From assembly GCA_035628595.1 (NCBI GenBank), contig DASPJN010000132.1:1-64000 (forward strand): a stretch of DNA of 64,000 nt, written 5' to 3'. The notes under the pieces were generated by a model. The model was not told where the DNA came from and ran no database searches. It was given only the letters and a program-made list of their open reading frames with translations. The translations under genes were made by a program, and so were the position numbers. Origin of the DNA: Chryseosolibacter sp035628595. GTDB lineage: Bacteria; Bacteroidota; Bacteroidia; Cytophagales; Cyclobacteriaceae. Positions 1 through 8,732 of this stretch are shown in pieces; within the stretch, counting starts at the first letter, position 1, and every line of letters starts with the position of its first letter.

Positions 1-776
1 TGTTGCAGGTCTTCTTCTACCGTCCCTGCCAGTGAAGAGATCGGTGTAACGGAATTCATGATCTCGTGTGTTAGTACCCGCACGAGGTTTTGCCATGCTT
101 CCATTTCCTTTTCTTCCAGTTCGTTTTGAATGTTTTGCAACGATATCAACTTTACATTCTCACCTCGGAGTGTAAGTTCAATCGCATAGATTGAAAGCTG
201 TACAATATCGTCGCCGATCTTAAGGCGCGTGAGTTCACGGCCCCCTGTCTTCAGTTTTTGAAATACACTGACGAGCGTAGGACTCACTTCCTTCAGATCA
301 TTGATGTTTTCCGCTATGTTCAGTTTAAGAAGTTTGCGTGCGGAACTGTTGAAGATCTCAATTTTTCCATCTTCTTTAAAAATGATCAGCCCTATACCAA
401 CGTGCATGACAATATTTTTGAAGAATAGAAACTCGGAGTCCTTTTCGCGCCGAGCATTCCGAAGTTTATTCATCGCCACATTTAGCTCCCTGTGCAGGCG
501 TTGTACTGCCGGATCATCACTCTCGGTTTTAAATGAAGAGCTGAGATCATCAAAGCTGATTGAATCCAGAAAGCTTGCAATGTTGGCGTTCGATCTATCG
601 AGATATTCAATCAGCAGCTTTACCTGGTAAATGCTGACGGCAAGAAAGAGCAAAGAGAAAATCCAGTCGCCTTGTGAGAAAAGAAAGAAGCAAAAAAGAA
701 AAATGGTACCGGCTAAAATCGCGATGCGTGGCATCACTGGCGAGCGCCAGTTAAAGTCCATAGACATCATTTTCAT
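1..776 (-). CDS. NtrY-like sensor histidine kinase (C-terminal part outside window)
   Basis: Membrane sensor kinase, probably the partner of the response regulator encoded just upstream (920-2293). About 258 residues are visible from the ATG at 776. The N-terminus has two hydrophobic segments (about residues 18-55), followed by a linker and a PAS-like region, and then the phospho-acceptor H-box with core LTHEIMNSVTPI near the edge. The ATPase domain lies beyond position 1. It closely resembles the second kinase at 10540-11904, which carries the same H-box, so the two are paralogues. The start was chosen as the first ATG before the membrane segment; two more ATGs follow within five codons. The gene is not in the supplied gene-length open frames only because it runs off the window. 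Confidence 0.88.
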   Translation of the reverse strand, partial: MKMMSMDFNWRSPVMPRIAILAGTIFLFCFFLFSQGDWIFSLLFLAVSIYQVKLLIEYLDRSNANIASFLDSISFDDLSSSFKTESDDPAVQRLHRELNVAMNKLRNARREKDSEFLFFKNIVMHVGIGLIIFKEDGKIEIFNSSARKLLKLNIAENINDLKEVSPTLVSVFQKLKTGGRELTRLKIGDDIVQLSIYAIELTLRGENVKLISLQNIQNELEEKEMEAWQNLVRVLTHEIMNSVTPISSLAGTVEEDLQ

Positions 777-882
777 GGTACGAAAAGTTTTGTGAAAAAA
801 ATCCAACGATACGGCTGATGGAAAACCTTTCCGGGCACGAATATTTTAAATATGCTAACAACAATCATTCTTCTTTCACAAT

Positions 883-912
883 GAGCATGTAACTCGCAAC
901 GGGTTCATGCTC
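883..912. other. Intercistronic hairpin between regulator and kinase
   Basis: Perfect 7-bp inverted repeat GAGCATG / CATGCTC with a 16-base loop, in the 143-bp gap between the regulator stop (920) and the kinase start (776). No T-run follows on the minus strand, so it is not a typical intrinsic terminator. It may be an attenuator or an mRNA processing or stabilising hairpin that sets different levels of regulator and kinase. The second, paralogous pair has only a 3-bp gap and no such hairpin. Confidence 0.4.
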
Positions 913-919
913 TTTGTAT

Positions 920-2293
920 TTAAAGCCCGTATTTCTCCATCCGTCGGTAGAGGGAAGCGCGCGTAAGTCCAAGCTCATCTGCTGCTTTGGAGATATTCCC
1001 GCTGTGCATCTGCAATGCTTTTGCAATCGCTGCCCGTTCTACTTCATCTAGATTTAACGTATTGGCGTTAGAAGGGTTCGACGTCAAAGACCTGCTGAGT
1101 AAAAAATCTGTTTCCTGCAAGCTTGATGAATCGGTCATGATTACTGCACGTTCGATTGCATGCTGCAGTTCTCTGATATTTCCCGGCCACGCGTAGCGTT
1201 TTAGTTTGTCCATTGCATCCGCAGCAATAGTTGTAACGACTTTGTGATATTTCTTTGAATAATAATTCAGATAATGATTCGCGAGCAACGGAATATCTTC
1301 AACGCGGTCGCTCAACGGCGGCACATGTATCTCAACTGTATTGATCCTGTAAAGCAAATCCTGCCTGAAAGTTCCTTCCTGAATCATTTTCGGCAGTGGC
1401 ATATTGGTAGCACAGATCAATCTGATGTCGACGTTTAGGGGTTGATTTGCGCCGACTCTTGTCACCTGTCGTGATTGTAATGCGCTTAACAATTTGCTTT
1501 GGAGAGCCATGCTTAAGTTACCGATCTCATCCAGGAAAAGTGTTCCGCCATTGGCAAGCTCAAATCGTCCGGGTCTGTCTTCACGCGCGTCGGTAAACGC
1601 GCCTTTCTTGTGGCCGAACAATTCACTTTCAAAAAGTGTCTCTGTAATGGCACCCATGTCGACGGAAACGAAGCTGTTATCTTTCCGCAATGAACGTTGG
1701 TGAATGGCGCGCGCAATCAGTTCTTTGCCCGTACCGTTTTCACCGAGGATCAGAACATTCGCATCTGTCTTCGCGACTTTCTCAATCAACGCAAACACTT
1801 CTTTGATTGCCGCACTCTGACCGATGATCTCACCGAAAGGTTTGCTGATCTGTTCTTCAAGCATTTCCTTGGCCTTCTTCAGCTTGTCAACCTGATTGTA
1901 TGACTGCTTCAATCTGATCGCAGTTGAAATTGTCGCGACAAGCTTTTCATTTTGCCACGGCTTAAGAATAAAGTCTGTCGCGCCTTGTTTAAGAGCCCGC
2001 ACGGCCATTTCAACATCGCCGAACGCGGTGATAAGAATAACGACGGCGTTCGGATCGCGTTCGAGGATTTGTTCGAGCCAATGGAATCCTTCCTTTCCGC
2101 TGGTGATGTCCTTGCTGTAATTCATGTCCAGCAGGATGACATCGTAAGTATCGTTGTTTAAAAGGAATGGGATCTTGTTGGGATTCTTTTCGATGATAAC
2201 ATGATGGTTCTGTTTTTTCAGGAGCATCTTCGCTGCCAACAGCACATCCTCATCGTCATCGATCATCAGAATTTTTCCGCCTTCTTGGCTCAC
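920..2293 (-). CDS. Sigma-54-dependent response regulator, NtrC family
   Basis: 457-residue transcription activator with the classical three-part layout. The receiver domain occupies residues 7-125 with phospho-acceptor Asp56 (LLDMNYS). The AAA+ sigma-54-interaction domain follows, with Walker A GENGTGK at 184-190 and Walker B LFLDEIG near 252-258. A Fis-type helix-turn-helix ends the protein (about 420-457). The loop that contacts sigma-54 reads GAFTDA (231-236) rather than the textbook GAFTGA; the same variant occurs in the paralogue at 11908-13278. The gene is first in a minus-strand unit with the kinase at 1-776. Upstream lie a -24/-12-like sequence and an enhancer-like palindrome (see separate entries), which suggests autoregulation. 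Target genes are not identifiable from the window. Confidence 0.93.
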   Translation of the reverse strand: MSQEGGKILMIDDDEDVLLAAKMLLKKQNHHVIIEKNPNKIPFLLNNDTYDVILLDMNYSKDITSGKEGFHWLEQILERDPNAVVILITAFGDVEMAVRALKQGATDFILKPWQNEKLVATISTAIRLKQSYNQVDKLKKAKEMLEEQISKPFGEIIGQSAAIKEVFALIEKVAKTDANVLILGENGTGKELIARAIHQRSLRKDNSFVSVDMGAITETLFESELFGHKKGAFTDAREDRPGRFELANGGTLFLDEIGNLSMALQSKLLSALQSRQVTRVGANQPLNVDIRLICATNMPLPKMIQEGTFRQDLLYRINTVEIHVPPLSDRVEDIPLLANHYLNYYSKKYHKVVTTIAADAMDKLKRYAWPGNIRELQHAIERAVIMTDSSSLQETDFLLSRSLTSNPSNANTLNLDEVERAAIAKALQMHSGNISKAADELGLTRASLYRRMEKYGL

Positions 2294-2325
2294 AGTAGTC
2301 AGGTTTAAGTAAAACGTTTATGGTA

Positions 2326-2341
2326 AGGAAATACGGTGCCA
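2326..2341 (-). promoter_or_regulatory. Sigma-54-like -24/-12 element upstream of the regulator
   Basis: On the minus strand the sequence TGGCACC-N4-TTCCT matches the sigma-54 consensus TGGCACG-N4-TTGCA in the -24 box and spacing. The -12 box has TTCC instead of TTGC, losing the usually invariant GC. It lies about 33 bases before the regulator ATG, a sensible distance. It is a candidate only, because the -12 mismatch is serious. Confidence 0.35.
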
Positions 2342-2478
2342 GAAAAATGCTGCTTTCATACGCGGCGTCATTCTGTGGGCATCTGCTTGTTCTTTAGCGG
2401 CTTACAAATATTGTTTTTTGTTTGTCGACCAAAATAAGCGAGCAGGGGCTTTGTATTTTGTCCTTGATTGTACAAATA

Positions 2479-2494
2479 TGTTCAAAAATGAACA
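2479..2494. promoter_or_regulatory. Palindromic enhancer-like site
   Basis: Inverted repeat TGTTCA-N4-TGAACA with further A/T symmetry outside the arms. It lies about 140 bp upstream (minus-strand sense) of the -24/-12-like element at 2326-2341, the distance expected of an upstream activating sequence for an NtrC-type activator. The second regulator pair has a palindrome of the same layout, 6-bp arms and 4-bp spacer, at 13310-13325. Assignment to a specific regulator is inference. Confidence 0.4.
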
Positions 2495-2520
2495 GATAAT
2501 ACTCTGCGCATGGATTTCCG

Positions 2521-3303
2521 TCACAGTTTAAATTCATAGATCGTTACGGAGGTGGGCGATGCCGCAAACAAACGGTGTTCACTGATGATGATGTCACCCT
2601 TTATTACTCCGGGTACGGCGATTTCACGTGTTTCCGCGGTAAAAAGATCGAATAAAACGATCTTTCCGTTTTCGGGATAGTAGAGTTCTTCGCCGATAAA
2701 GTTGAATGAGCTAATCGTGGGAGATTTAATTGTTCGGACATGTTTCCCCATTCTCGAAAAAATGTAAATGCCGTCGCCGGGTCTTAACAGGAAAACGAAC
2801 CCCTGGTAATCGCGCATCGTGCTGATCGTTTTTACATCGTTGATCACTCCCAATTCAATCTCCGCCTCAACCTCGACTTCAGCGGTTTGCACATTAATTT
2901 TTTTCAGACGATGATCGGCGACATCAAGCATCCAGAGCTTATGATCTCCCGACGGACAAATAAGCCAGGGTTGGATCACAAACGCAGAATCGACACGAAA
3001 TCCGCTCGATACCTGGAAGGAAGGATTTAAGTAAGCGTACTCTTGCTTTGCGCGATAATAGGCAAACAAACGACTTCCGTCATGCGGATCAAAAAGCGTG
3101 GGAGGAATATGCTTGTAAAGAATTTCAAGCTCACCATTCTCATTTAATCGTTGATAGTGTCCGCCTTGGGTGATCACATAAAGGTCGCCGGGTCTGTCAA
3201 TCGTGATTGACAAAATCGTATCACTGACCTCAATTGTTTTTAATTCCTTTTGTGCAACGAGTGAAAGTGGAACAAGAAAGAGAAGGATTGATAGAACTTT
3301 CAT
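2521..3303 (-). CDS. Secreted beta-propeller-like protein of unknown function
   Basis: 260-residue protein with a clear Sec signal peptide (short basic start, hydrophobic core to about residue 16, then LVAQ). The mature part has repeated short beta-strand patterns with many Gly, Asp and aromatic residues, of the kind seen in six-bladed propeller or NHL-like folds. I recognise no catalytic motif. It lies 2 bp downstream of the LpxH-like gene and is probably co-transcribed with it, so a role in the envelope is plausible but unproven. Function unknown. Confidence 0.75.
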   Translation of the reverse strand: MKVLSILLFLVPLSLVAQKELKTIEVSDTILSITIDRPGDLYVITQGGHYQRLNENGELEILYKHIPPTLFDPHDGSRLFAYYRAKQEYAYLNPSFQVSSGFRVDSAFVIQPWLICPSGDHKLWMLDVADHRLKKINVQTAEVEVEAEIELGVINDVKTISTMRDYQGFVFLLRPGDGIYIFSRMGKHVRTIKSPTISSFNFIGEELYYPENGKIVLFDLFTAETREIAVPGVIKGDIIISEHRLFAASPTSVTIYEFKL

Positions 3304-3305
3304 TG

Positions 3306-4076
3306 TTAAGATTCAAATGTTTTAAGTTCAACTTTCGTGCCGTCATATACACAGTATGTGTTATAGTTGACCCACTCGCCGAGGTTAATATACCTGCTTC
3401 CTGATGCCACTTCGAGATCTAATGGCAGATGACGATGTCCGAAAATGTAATAATCGTGGTGCGTAGTCTTCTCAATTTCTTTGCAAAATACCCAAAGAAA
3501 TTCTCCACTCTCGCCATAAAACTTTTGCTCGTCCTTTTTGATGTTTGTGATGCGACTGTGCTTAGACCATGCGTTGGCGAGATGCATGCCGATGTTTGGA
3601 TGCAGCCATCTGAATAACCACTGTGCGACGCTACTGGTAAAGAAGTACTTCTTTAGAAGCTTGTATGTTTTATCACCCGGACCGAGTCCATCACCATGAC
3701 CAATAAGCAGTTTTTGATTGCCGACTTCGAGTAACTGCGGCTCGTGATATATCGGTATTCCCAGTTCAGCGGGAAAGTAGTCCCGCATCCAAAGATCATG
3801 GTTACCACTAAAGAAAATTATCGGAATACCGGCGTCGCGGAGCTCTGCTAATTTACCGAGCAAACGGATATAACCTTTTGGAACGGTATACCGGTATTCA
3901 AACCAGAAGTCGAAGATATCGCCAAGCAGGAATATCGTATGGGCATCGGCTTTGATGGAGTCGAGCCATGCAACGATTCGTTTTTCACGGGCCAGGCTTC
4001 TTTCATAATCGGGAACGCCGAGATGGAAATCGGAAGCGAAGTATATTTTTTTATTCCCTAGGTCAGTAATTGTCAT
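3306..4076 (-). CDS. lpxH: UDP-2,3-diacylglucosamine diphosphatase (LpxH-type)
   Basis: Calcineurin-like metallophosphoesterase, 256 residues from the chosen start. The metal-binding motifs of the LpxH family are all visible in order: SDFHLG near the N-terminus, GDIFDFWFEYR, SGNHDLW, GHGDGLG and FGHRH. In the family the enzyme removes UMP from UDP-diacylglucosamine to give lipid X, in lipid A synthesis at the inner face of the membrane. The frame opens at 4145, but the ATG at 4076 is preferred because family members begin about 15 residues before the DFHLG motif. The gene lies downstream of the ftsH terminator, so it probably has its own promoter, and it is followed closely by the secreted protein at 2521-3303. 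Confidence 0.85.
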   Translation of the reverse strand: MTITDLGNKKIYFASDFHLGVPDYERSLAREKRIVAWLDSIKADAHTIFLLGDIFDFWFEYRYTVPKGYIRLLGKLAELRDAGIPIIFFSGNHDLWMRDYFPAELGIPIYHEPQLLEVGNQKLLIGHGDGLGPGDKTYKLLKKYFFTSSVAQWLFRWLHPNIGMHLANAWSKHSRITNIKKDEQKFYGESGEFLWVFCKEIEKTTHHDYYIFGHRHLPLDLEVASGSRYINLGEWVNYNTYCVYDGTKVELKTFES

Positions 4077-4176
4077 TTGATCGACTGCTGTTATAAAAGA
4101 AGCGGCGTTCATTCCGGTCGCAAAGATAAATGTCAACAGACTCAAAGACTAACACAATTTTCCGTGTACGAAGGCA

Positions 4177-4208
4177 TAAAAAAACTCAGGCTTTCGACCT
4201 GAGTTTTC
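4177..4208 (-). terminator. Intrinsic terminator after ftsH
   Basis: On the minus strand, the stem ACTCAGG / CCTGAGT with a 7-base loop is followed directly by a run of seven T, starting six bases past the ftsH stop codon. This is a textbook rho-independent terminator. It separates ftsH from the lpxH gene downstream. Confidence 0.9.
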
Positions 4209-4213
4209 TGTTT

Positions 4214-6265
4214 CTATCGTCCGACTTTATCCGGCTTATCGCCCTCAAGCGTAGGAGGGATGTCGACGCCTGGCTGTTCAGCCTCATGCGATTTCTTTTC
4301 ATACTTACCCTGTCCGTTGGTAAACTGTTGATAAGTTGTTGGTTTATCGAACGGGCGTTTACCGATCAGTCTCTCCAGGTCGGCCTGGAACAGGATCTCT
4401 TTTTCTAGAAGCTCTTTGGCAATCACGTCAAGGTGCTGACGATGCTGTGTGAGTAATGCGCGCGTACGCTGGTAAGCTTCGTCGATGATCTTTCGGACTT
4501 CCTTGTCGATCTTTTCAGCGGTTGCATCAGAGTATGGTTTCTGGAATGCGTAGTCGGCTTGCTTAGAATCGTAGTACGACATATTGCCGATCTCCTTATT
4601 CATGCCATAAATGGTTACCATACCGTAGGCCATTTTCGTAATCCTTTCAAGATCGCTTAGGGCGCCCGTTGAAATCTTACCAAATACAATTTCCTCAGCG
4701 GCACGACCACCAAATGCCATGCACATCTCATCCATCATTTGTTCAGTCTGATAGAGGAACTGTTCTTTCGGCAGGTATTGTGCATATCCAAGCGCTGCCA
4801 CGCCGCGTGGTACGATACTGACCTTCACCAATGGATCGGCATGCTCCAGGAACCATCCTGCAACTGCGTGACCCGCTTCATGGAAGGCAACAATTTTCTT
4901 TTCTTCCGGCGAAATGATCTTATTCTTCTTCTCGAGTCCGCCGATGACACGGTCAATCGCATCCTGGAAGTCCTGCATCTCCACGTGTTTCTTATCACGA
5001 CGTGCAGCAATCAATGCCGCCTCATTACAAACGTTGGCTATTTCTGCTCCGGCAAAACCGGGCGTTTGCGCTGAAAGTCCTTTAATATCAACTGCCGGAT
5101 CAAGCTTAATTGGCTTCAGGTGAACTCTGAAAATATGTTCACGGCCAACGATATCCGGCTTATCTATGCTGATTTGTCTATCGAAACGACCTGGACGTAA
5201 CAATGCCGAATCCAATACGTCAGGGCGGTTGGTCGCAGCAAGGATGATCACACCTGAATCGGTAGCAAAACCATCCATCTCTACAAGTAACGAGTTCAAT
5301 GTATTCTCGCGTTCGTCGTTTGCGCCAGGCATCTGGCCTCTTCCGCGTGAACGGCCAATAGCGTCAATTTCATCAATGAAAATAATACAAGGTGCCTTTT
5401 CCTTTGCTTGCTTGAACAGGTCGCGAACACGTGCGGCACCCACACCTACGAACATTTCAACGAAGTCGGAGCCGGACAGCGAGAAGAATGGAACACCCGC
5501 TTCTCCCGCAACTGCTTTTGCAAGCAATGTCTTACCCGTTCCCGGAGGGCCTACCAGCAACGCACCTTTCGGAATTTTACCACCAAGCTTTGTGAATTTG
5601 CCCGGGTTTTTCAAGAAGTCCACAATCTCTTTTACTTCTTCTTTGGCCTCGTCAAGACCAGCAACATCTTCGAAAGTGATCTTTACTTTGTTTTCGGCGT
5701 CGAAAAGTGCAGCCTTCGACTTACCGATATTGAATATCTGTCCACCTGGGCCGCCACCGCCGGTCATACGACGCATCAGCATCCAGAATCCAAAAAGCAA
5801 GAGGAATAAGAAGCCCCATTGGACGAACACGCCGAAGTAATCTTCACGTTTTTCGGAGATGTATTCAGGGCGGTTTGCATCCGGAATTTTGTTTGTCAGT
5901 TCTTCGAATTTCTCATCGAAACGGTCAATAGAAGTGATTCGGAGCTTAAAGTGGGGGCCTGTATTGTTGTTGGATCCAAGTGGGCCTTCGTTGATCTGTT
6001 GTTTGTATTTAGCATTCTGAAGCGCTTCTGTTTTGAGCGTAACTTCAACCAACTCCTGGTTCTTGATCAGGGCAACTTTTCGAACGTCGCCGCTTTTAAC
6101 CATTTGTTCAAATTCATATTGGGTGATCTCCTTCAGGTCGCTGGAATTATTGATATACATAACCCCCAGAATCACGGCAATAGTTGCCAGGATGACCCAA
6201 ATCTGGTAGTTGCCACGCGGGGCCTTATTGGGTAGCAGAGGTTTGTTGTTCTTGTTGTCAGCCAT
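4214..6265 (-). CDS. ftsH: ATP-dependent zinc metalloprotease FtsH
   Basis: 683-residue membrane-anchored AAA+ protease that degrades unneeded or damaged membrane and cytosolic proteins as a hexamer. Two transmembrane segments (about 21-38 and 148-165) enclose the periplasmic domain. The AAA module has Walker A GPPGTGKT (239-246), Walker B IIFIDEID (294-301) and the second-region-of-homology arginines around RPGRFDRQ. The zinc site HEAGH is at 462-466. The C-terminal tail is hydrophilic. Length and motifs are normal for Bacteroidota FtsH. It follows rsfS (6319-6696) by about 50 bp in the same direction, a common neighbour pair in this phylum, and ends in a strong terminator. Confidence 0.97.
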   Translation of the reverse strand: MADNKNNKPLLPNKAPRGNYQIWVILATIAVILGVMYINNSSDLKEITQYEFEQMVKSGDVRKVALIKNQELVEVTLKTEALQNAKYKQQINEGPLGSNNNTGPHFKLRITSIDRFDEKFEELTNKIPDANRPEYISEKREDYFGVFVQWGFLFLLLFGFWMLMRRMTGGGGPGGQIFNIGKSKAALFDAENKVKITFEDVAGLDEAKEEVKEIVDFLKNPGKFTKLGGKIPKGALLVGPPGTGKTLLAKAVAGEAGVPFFSLSGSDFVEMFVGVGAARVRDLFKQAKEKAPCIIFIDEIDAIGRSRGRGQMPGANDERENTLNSLLVEMDGFATDSGVIILAATNRPDVLDSALLRPGRFDRQISIDKPDIVGREHIFRVHLKPIKLDPAVDIKGLSAQTPGFAGAEIANVCNEAALIAARRDKKHVEMQDFQDAIDRVIGGLEKKNKIISPEEKKIVAFHEAGHAVAGWFLEHADPLVKVSIVPRGVAALGYAQYLPKEQFLYQTEQMMDEMCMAFGGRAAEEIVFGKISTGALSDLERITKMAYGMVTIYGMNKEIGNMSYYDSKQADYAFQKPYSDATAEKIDKEVRKIIDEAYQRTRALLTQHRQHLDVIAKELLEKEILFQADLERLIGKRPFDKPTTYQQFTNGQGKYEKKSHEAEQPGVDIPPTLEGDKPDKVGR

Positions 6266-6318
6266 TTTTAGTGTGTCAAAAAATTATCTAAGTGAATAAC
6301 GGTAAGCGGGTGGTTTGG

Positions 6319-6696
6319 TTATTGAGCATCTGGAATTTCAACGATATCCGCATCGCCCCAGAGTCTTTCTAACGCATAAAACTCTCGTCGATCTTTACGG
6401 AAGACGTGCGCCACGACATTTATATAGTCGAGCAACATCCACTCTTTATTGTTTTTTCCTTCCGTATGCCAGGGGTTTTCTTTAAATGTCTTAAATACTT
6501 CCTGGTCTACTGAATCAGCGATGGCATCCAGTTGTTTGTCTGAGTTTCCGGAACAAATTACGAAAAAATCGGCAACGGCATTTTTTACCTTGCGGAGGTC
6601 CATGACGACGATATCAATGGCCTTTTTTTCCTGCATCCCTTTAACAATGATTTCACTGAGTTTCTCAGAACTGATGCCCTTCTTTTTTTTGGCCAT
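6319..6696 (-). CDS. rsfS: Ribosomal silencing factor RsfS
   Basis: 125-residue member of the RsfS/Iojap (DUF143) family, which binds ribosomal protein uL14 on the 50S subunit and blocks joining with 30S in slow growth. The family core is visible: the IVVMDLRKV...ADFFVICSGNSDKQ segment in the middle and WMLLDYINVVAHVF near the C-terminus. The frame is open back to 6732, but the ATG at 6696, followed by a lysine-rich MAKKKK, is the likely start. It lies directly upstream of ftsH and divergent from birA, with only about 60 bp between start codons. Confidence 0.92.
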   Translation of the reverse strand: MAKKKKGISSEKLSEIIVKGMQEKKAIDIVVMDLRKVKNAVADFFVICSGNSDKQLDAIADSVDQEVFKTFKENPWHTEGKNNKEWMLLDYINVVAHVFRKDRREFYALERLWGDADIVEIPDAQ

Positions 6697-6756
6697 TAAA
6701 CTATCTTCGGTTTTTGGTCTAGCGGTTATCAACGTACAAAACTAAATAAATTCCTA

Positions 6757-7515
6757 TTGTATAAAATTCCTGCCAATACCGTTTTCATAGGAAAGAACCT
6801 GGTTTTCGTGCCAGAATGTCATTCAACCAACACACTTGCCCTTGAAATCAGCAACCTGCCAACCTTTATTGATGGAACGGTTGTGGTCACAAACAATCAA
6901 CAGGCAGGTCGCGGACAGCGCGGTAATACCTGGATAAGCGAGCCTGGTAAAAACCTAACGTTGTCAATAATACTGAAACCGGTGTTCTTGCTGGTGAAAG
7001 ACCAATTCTTTCTGAATATCATTACATCCCTTGCAATCCGTGATGTACTTGTCGATAAATCCGGTGCCACCGTGCAAATCAAGTGGCCAAACGATATTCT
7101 TATAGGAGAAAGGAAGATCTGCGGTATCCTGGTTGAAAACCAAATTCAGGGACTACAAGTTTCAAAAACCGTGGTCGGTATCGGTTTAAATGTGAACCAG
7201 GCGCAATTCACAATACCGAAGGCAACCTCGCTGCTGGTTGAAACAAGGGCTGACTTTGAGCTTGAATCGATGCTTCACGACGTGCTGGCCCGTTTTGAGT
7301 TTTATTACTTCCAGTTGAAGAATGGGTATCGTCAGCGACTGAAAGAGGAATATCTCGCTTCTCTTTACAGGAAACATGAAATGCATGTTTTCAGGGCCGG
7401 AACGGATATCATTCAGGGAAGTATAGCAGGCATTGACGAAATAGGCCGTTTGCAGCTTGACACCGTGGATGGTGTACGAAGCTATGGTTTCAAGGAAATC
7501 GCTTATCTGCCCTAA
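6757..7515 (+). CDS. birA: Biotin--[acetyl-CoA-carboxylase] ligase
   Basis: 252-residue biotin protein ligase that activates biotin as biotinyl-AMP and attaches it to the carboxyl carrier protein. Catalytic landmarks are visible: the CHSTN segment near residue 22, QAGRGQRGNTW (the biotinyl-AMP loop), and KWPNDILIG followed by KICGILVE. There is no N-terminal helix-turn-helix, so it is a catalytic-only form, not a repressor. The best start is a TTG at 6757, because the N-terminal conserved residues begin almost at once and there is no ATG in frame upstream before the divergent rsfS. The methyltransferase gene follows 18 bp downstream, so the two are probably linked. Confidence 0.92.
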   Translation: MYKIPANTVFIGKNLVFVPECHSTNTLALEISNLPTFIDGTVVVTNNQQAGRGQRGNTWISEPGKNLTLSIILKPVFLLVKDQFFLNIITSLAIRDVLVDKSGATVQIKWPNDILIGERKICGILVENQIQGLQVSKTVVGIGLNVNQAQFTIPKATSLLVETRADFELESMLHDVLARFEFYYFQLKNGYRQRLKEEYLASLYRKHEMHVFRAGTDIIQGSIAGIDEIGRLQLDTVDGVRSYGFKEIAYLP

Positions 7516-7521
7516 AACCCA

Positions 7522-7529
7522 TAATCTTG
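7522..7529 (+). promoter_or_regulatory. -7-like box abutting the methyltransferase start
   Basis: TAATCTTG resembles the Bacteroidota -7 element TAnnTTTG and ends four bases before the ATG at 7534. If used, transcription would begin within a base or two of the start codon, giving a near-leaderless mRNA. No clear -33 TTTG is present at the right distance, so the call is weak. Confidence 0.25.
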
Positions 7530-7533
7530 CAGC

Positions 7534-8715
7534 ATGAACGTATTTGAACAACCAAGTCGCATCATTATTACCTGCAATAAGCGCCTGGCGCCGTATCTCC
7601 GAATGGAAGTTGAAGCGCTTGGCTACGAGATTGAAAATGCTTTCGTAACGGGTGTTGAGATAAAAGGCACCGTTACCGACTGTGTGCGACTGAATCTTAA
7701 TTTGCGATGTGCGAGCCAGGTACATTATTCCCTCAAGTCGTTCAGATGTAACAAGCCCGATGACGTTTACGATGAAGTGGCGTCTTTGCCATGGGAAGAA
7801 TTAATCGATACGCAGGGATACGTCTCAATCACTAGCACGGTAGATCACTTTACTGTCAACAACAACATGTTTATCAACGTGCGGGTGAAGGACGCCATTG
7901 TTGACCGCATGCGGAAAAAAACCGGTTCGCGACCGAATTCCGGATCGGAGATGAACAAAACAGTCATTCATTTGTATTGGAAGGAAGATCGGGCAGATGT
8001 GTTTCTCGATACCTCGGGTGAAACCTTAGCCAAGCACGGTTACCGGAAAATTCCCGGAAAGGCGCCGATGCTCGAAGCGTTGGCCGCATCCACGATCATG
8101 GCCACGAAATGGGATCGTGTTTCACCATTTGTTAACCCGATGTGTGGTTCGTCAACAGTAGCGATCGAGGCTGCGTTGATAGCCACAAACAGACGCCCGG
8201 GTTTATTTCGCACGAACTATTCTTTTATGCATGTGAAAGGGTACGATGAAAGACTTTACCAGGAAGAATTAACCAGGCTGAAGGAGCAGATCATTGACGT
8301 GCCCGATCTGAAAATAATTGCAACCGATATCAGCGACGATGCAATCAAGGTTTCAAAAGTCAATGCTGATATCGCGGGCGTTGCAGATTATATTTCTTTC
8401 GCCGTGTGTGATTTTGAGGATACTCCGGTGCCAGAACAACCGGGCGTTGTGTATTTCAATCCCGAGTACGGGGAACGATTAGGTGAGGTTAATGCGCTCG
8501 AAAGTACTTATGCGCGCATTGGTGACTTTATGAAAAAGAAGTGTCAGGGTTATTCGGGATACATCTTTACCGGAAACCTTGATCTCGCAAAAAAGATCGG
8601 ACTGCGCGCGAGTAAACGAATTGAATTTTATACTGCCAAACTCGACTGCCGTCTGTTGGAGTATGAATTATATTCAGGAACGAAACGAACCACGCCAGGA
8701 CCTGAAAATCGTTAG
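7534..8715 (+). CDS. THUMP-domain class I SAM-dependent RNA methyltransferase (RlmL N-half/YpsC type)
   Basis: 393-residue enzyme predicted to methylate the N2 of a guanosine in 23S rRNA. The N-terminal ferredoxin-like and THUMP region covers about residues 1-160. The Rossmann methyltransferase follows, with an S-adenosylmethionine motif in VNPMCGSSTVAIEAAL (about 205-220) and IIATDISDDAI for ribose binding. The catalytic motif IV reads NPEYGERLGE where the E. coli family has NPPYGERL; the substitution of the second proline by Glu is unusual against the E. coli family but may be normal in this phylum. It lacks the second methyltransferase module of E. coli RlmKL. It is in a row with birA and the endonuclease V homologue. 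Confidence 0.85.
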   Translation: MNVFEQPSRIIITCNKRLAPYLRMEVEALGYEIENAFVTGVEIKGTVTDCVRLNLNLRCASQVHYSLKSFRCNKPDDVYDEVASLPWEELIDTQGYVSITSTVDHFTVNNNMFINVRVKDAIVDRMRKKTGSRPNSGSEMNKTVIHLYWKEDRADVFLDTSGETLAKHGYRKIPGKAPMLEALAASTIMATKWDRVSPFVNPMCGSSTVAIEAALIATNRRPGLFRTNYSFMHVKGYDERLYQEELTRLKEQIIDVPDLKIIATDISDDAIKVSKVNADIAGVADYISFAVCDFEDTPVPEQPGVVYFNPEYGERLGEVNALESTYARIGDFMKKKCQGYSGYIFTGNLDLAKKIGLRASKRIEFYTAKLDCRLLEYELYSGTKRTTPGPENR

Positions 8716-8732
8716 AATCATACGCGAGAAGA

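Noticed and set aside
5166..5840. 224-residue open frame opposite ftsH
   Set aside because: Antisense shadow of a highly conserved gene; no domain or start context.
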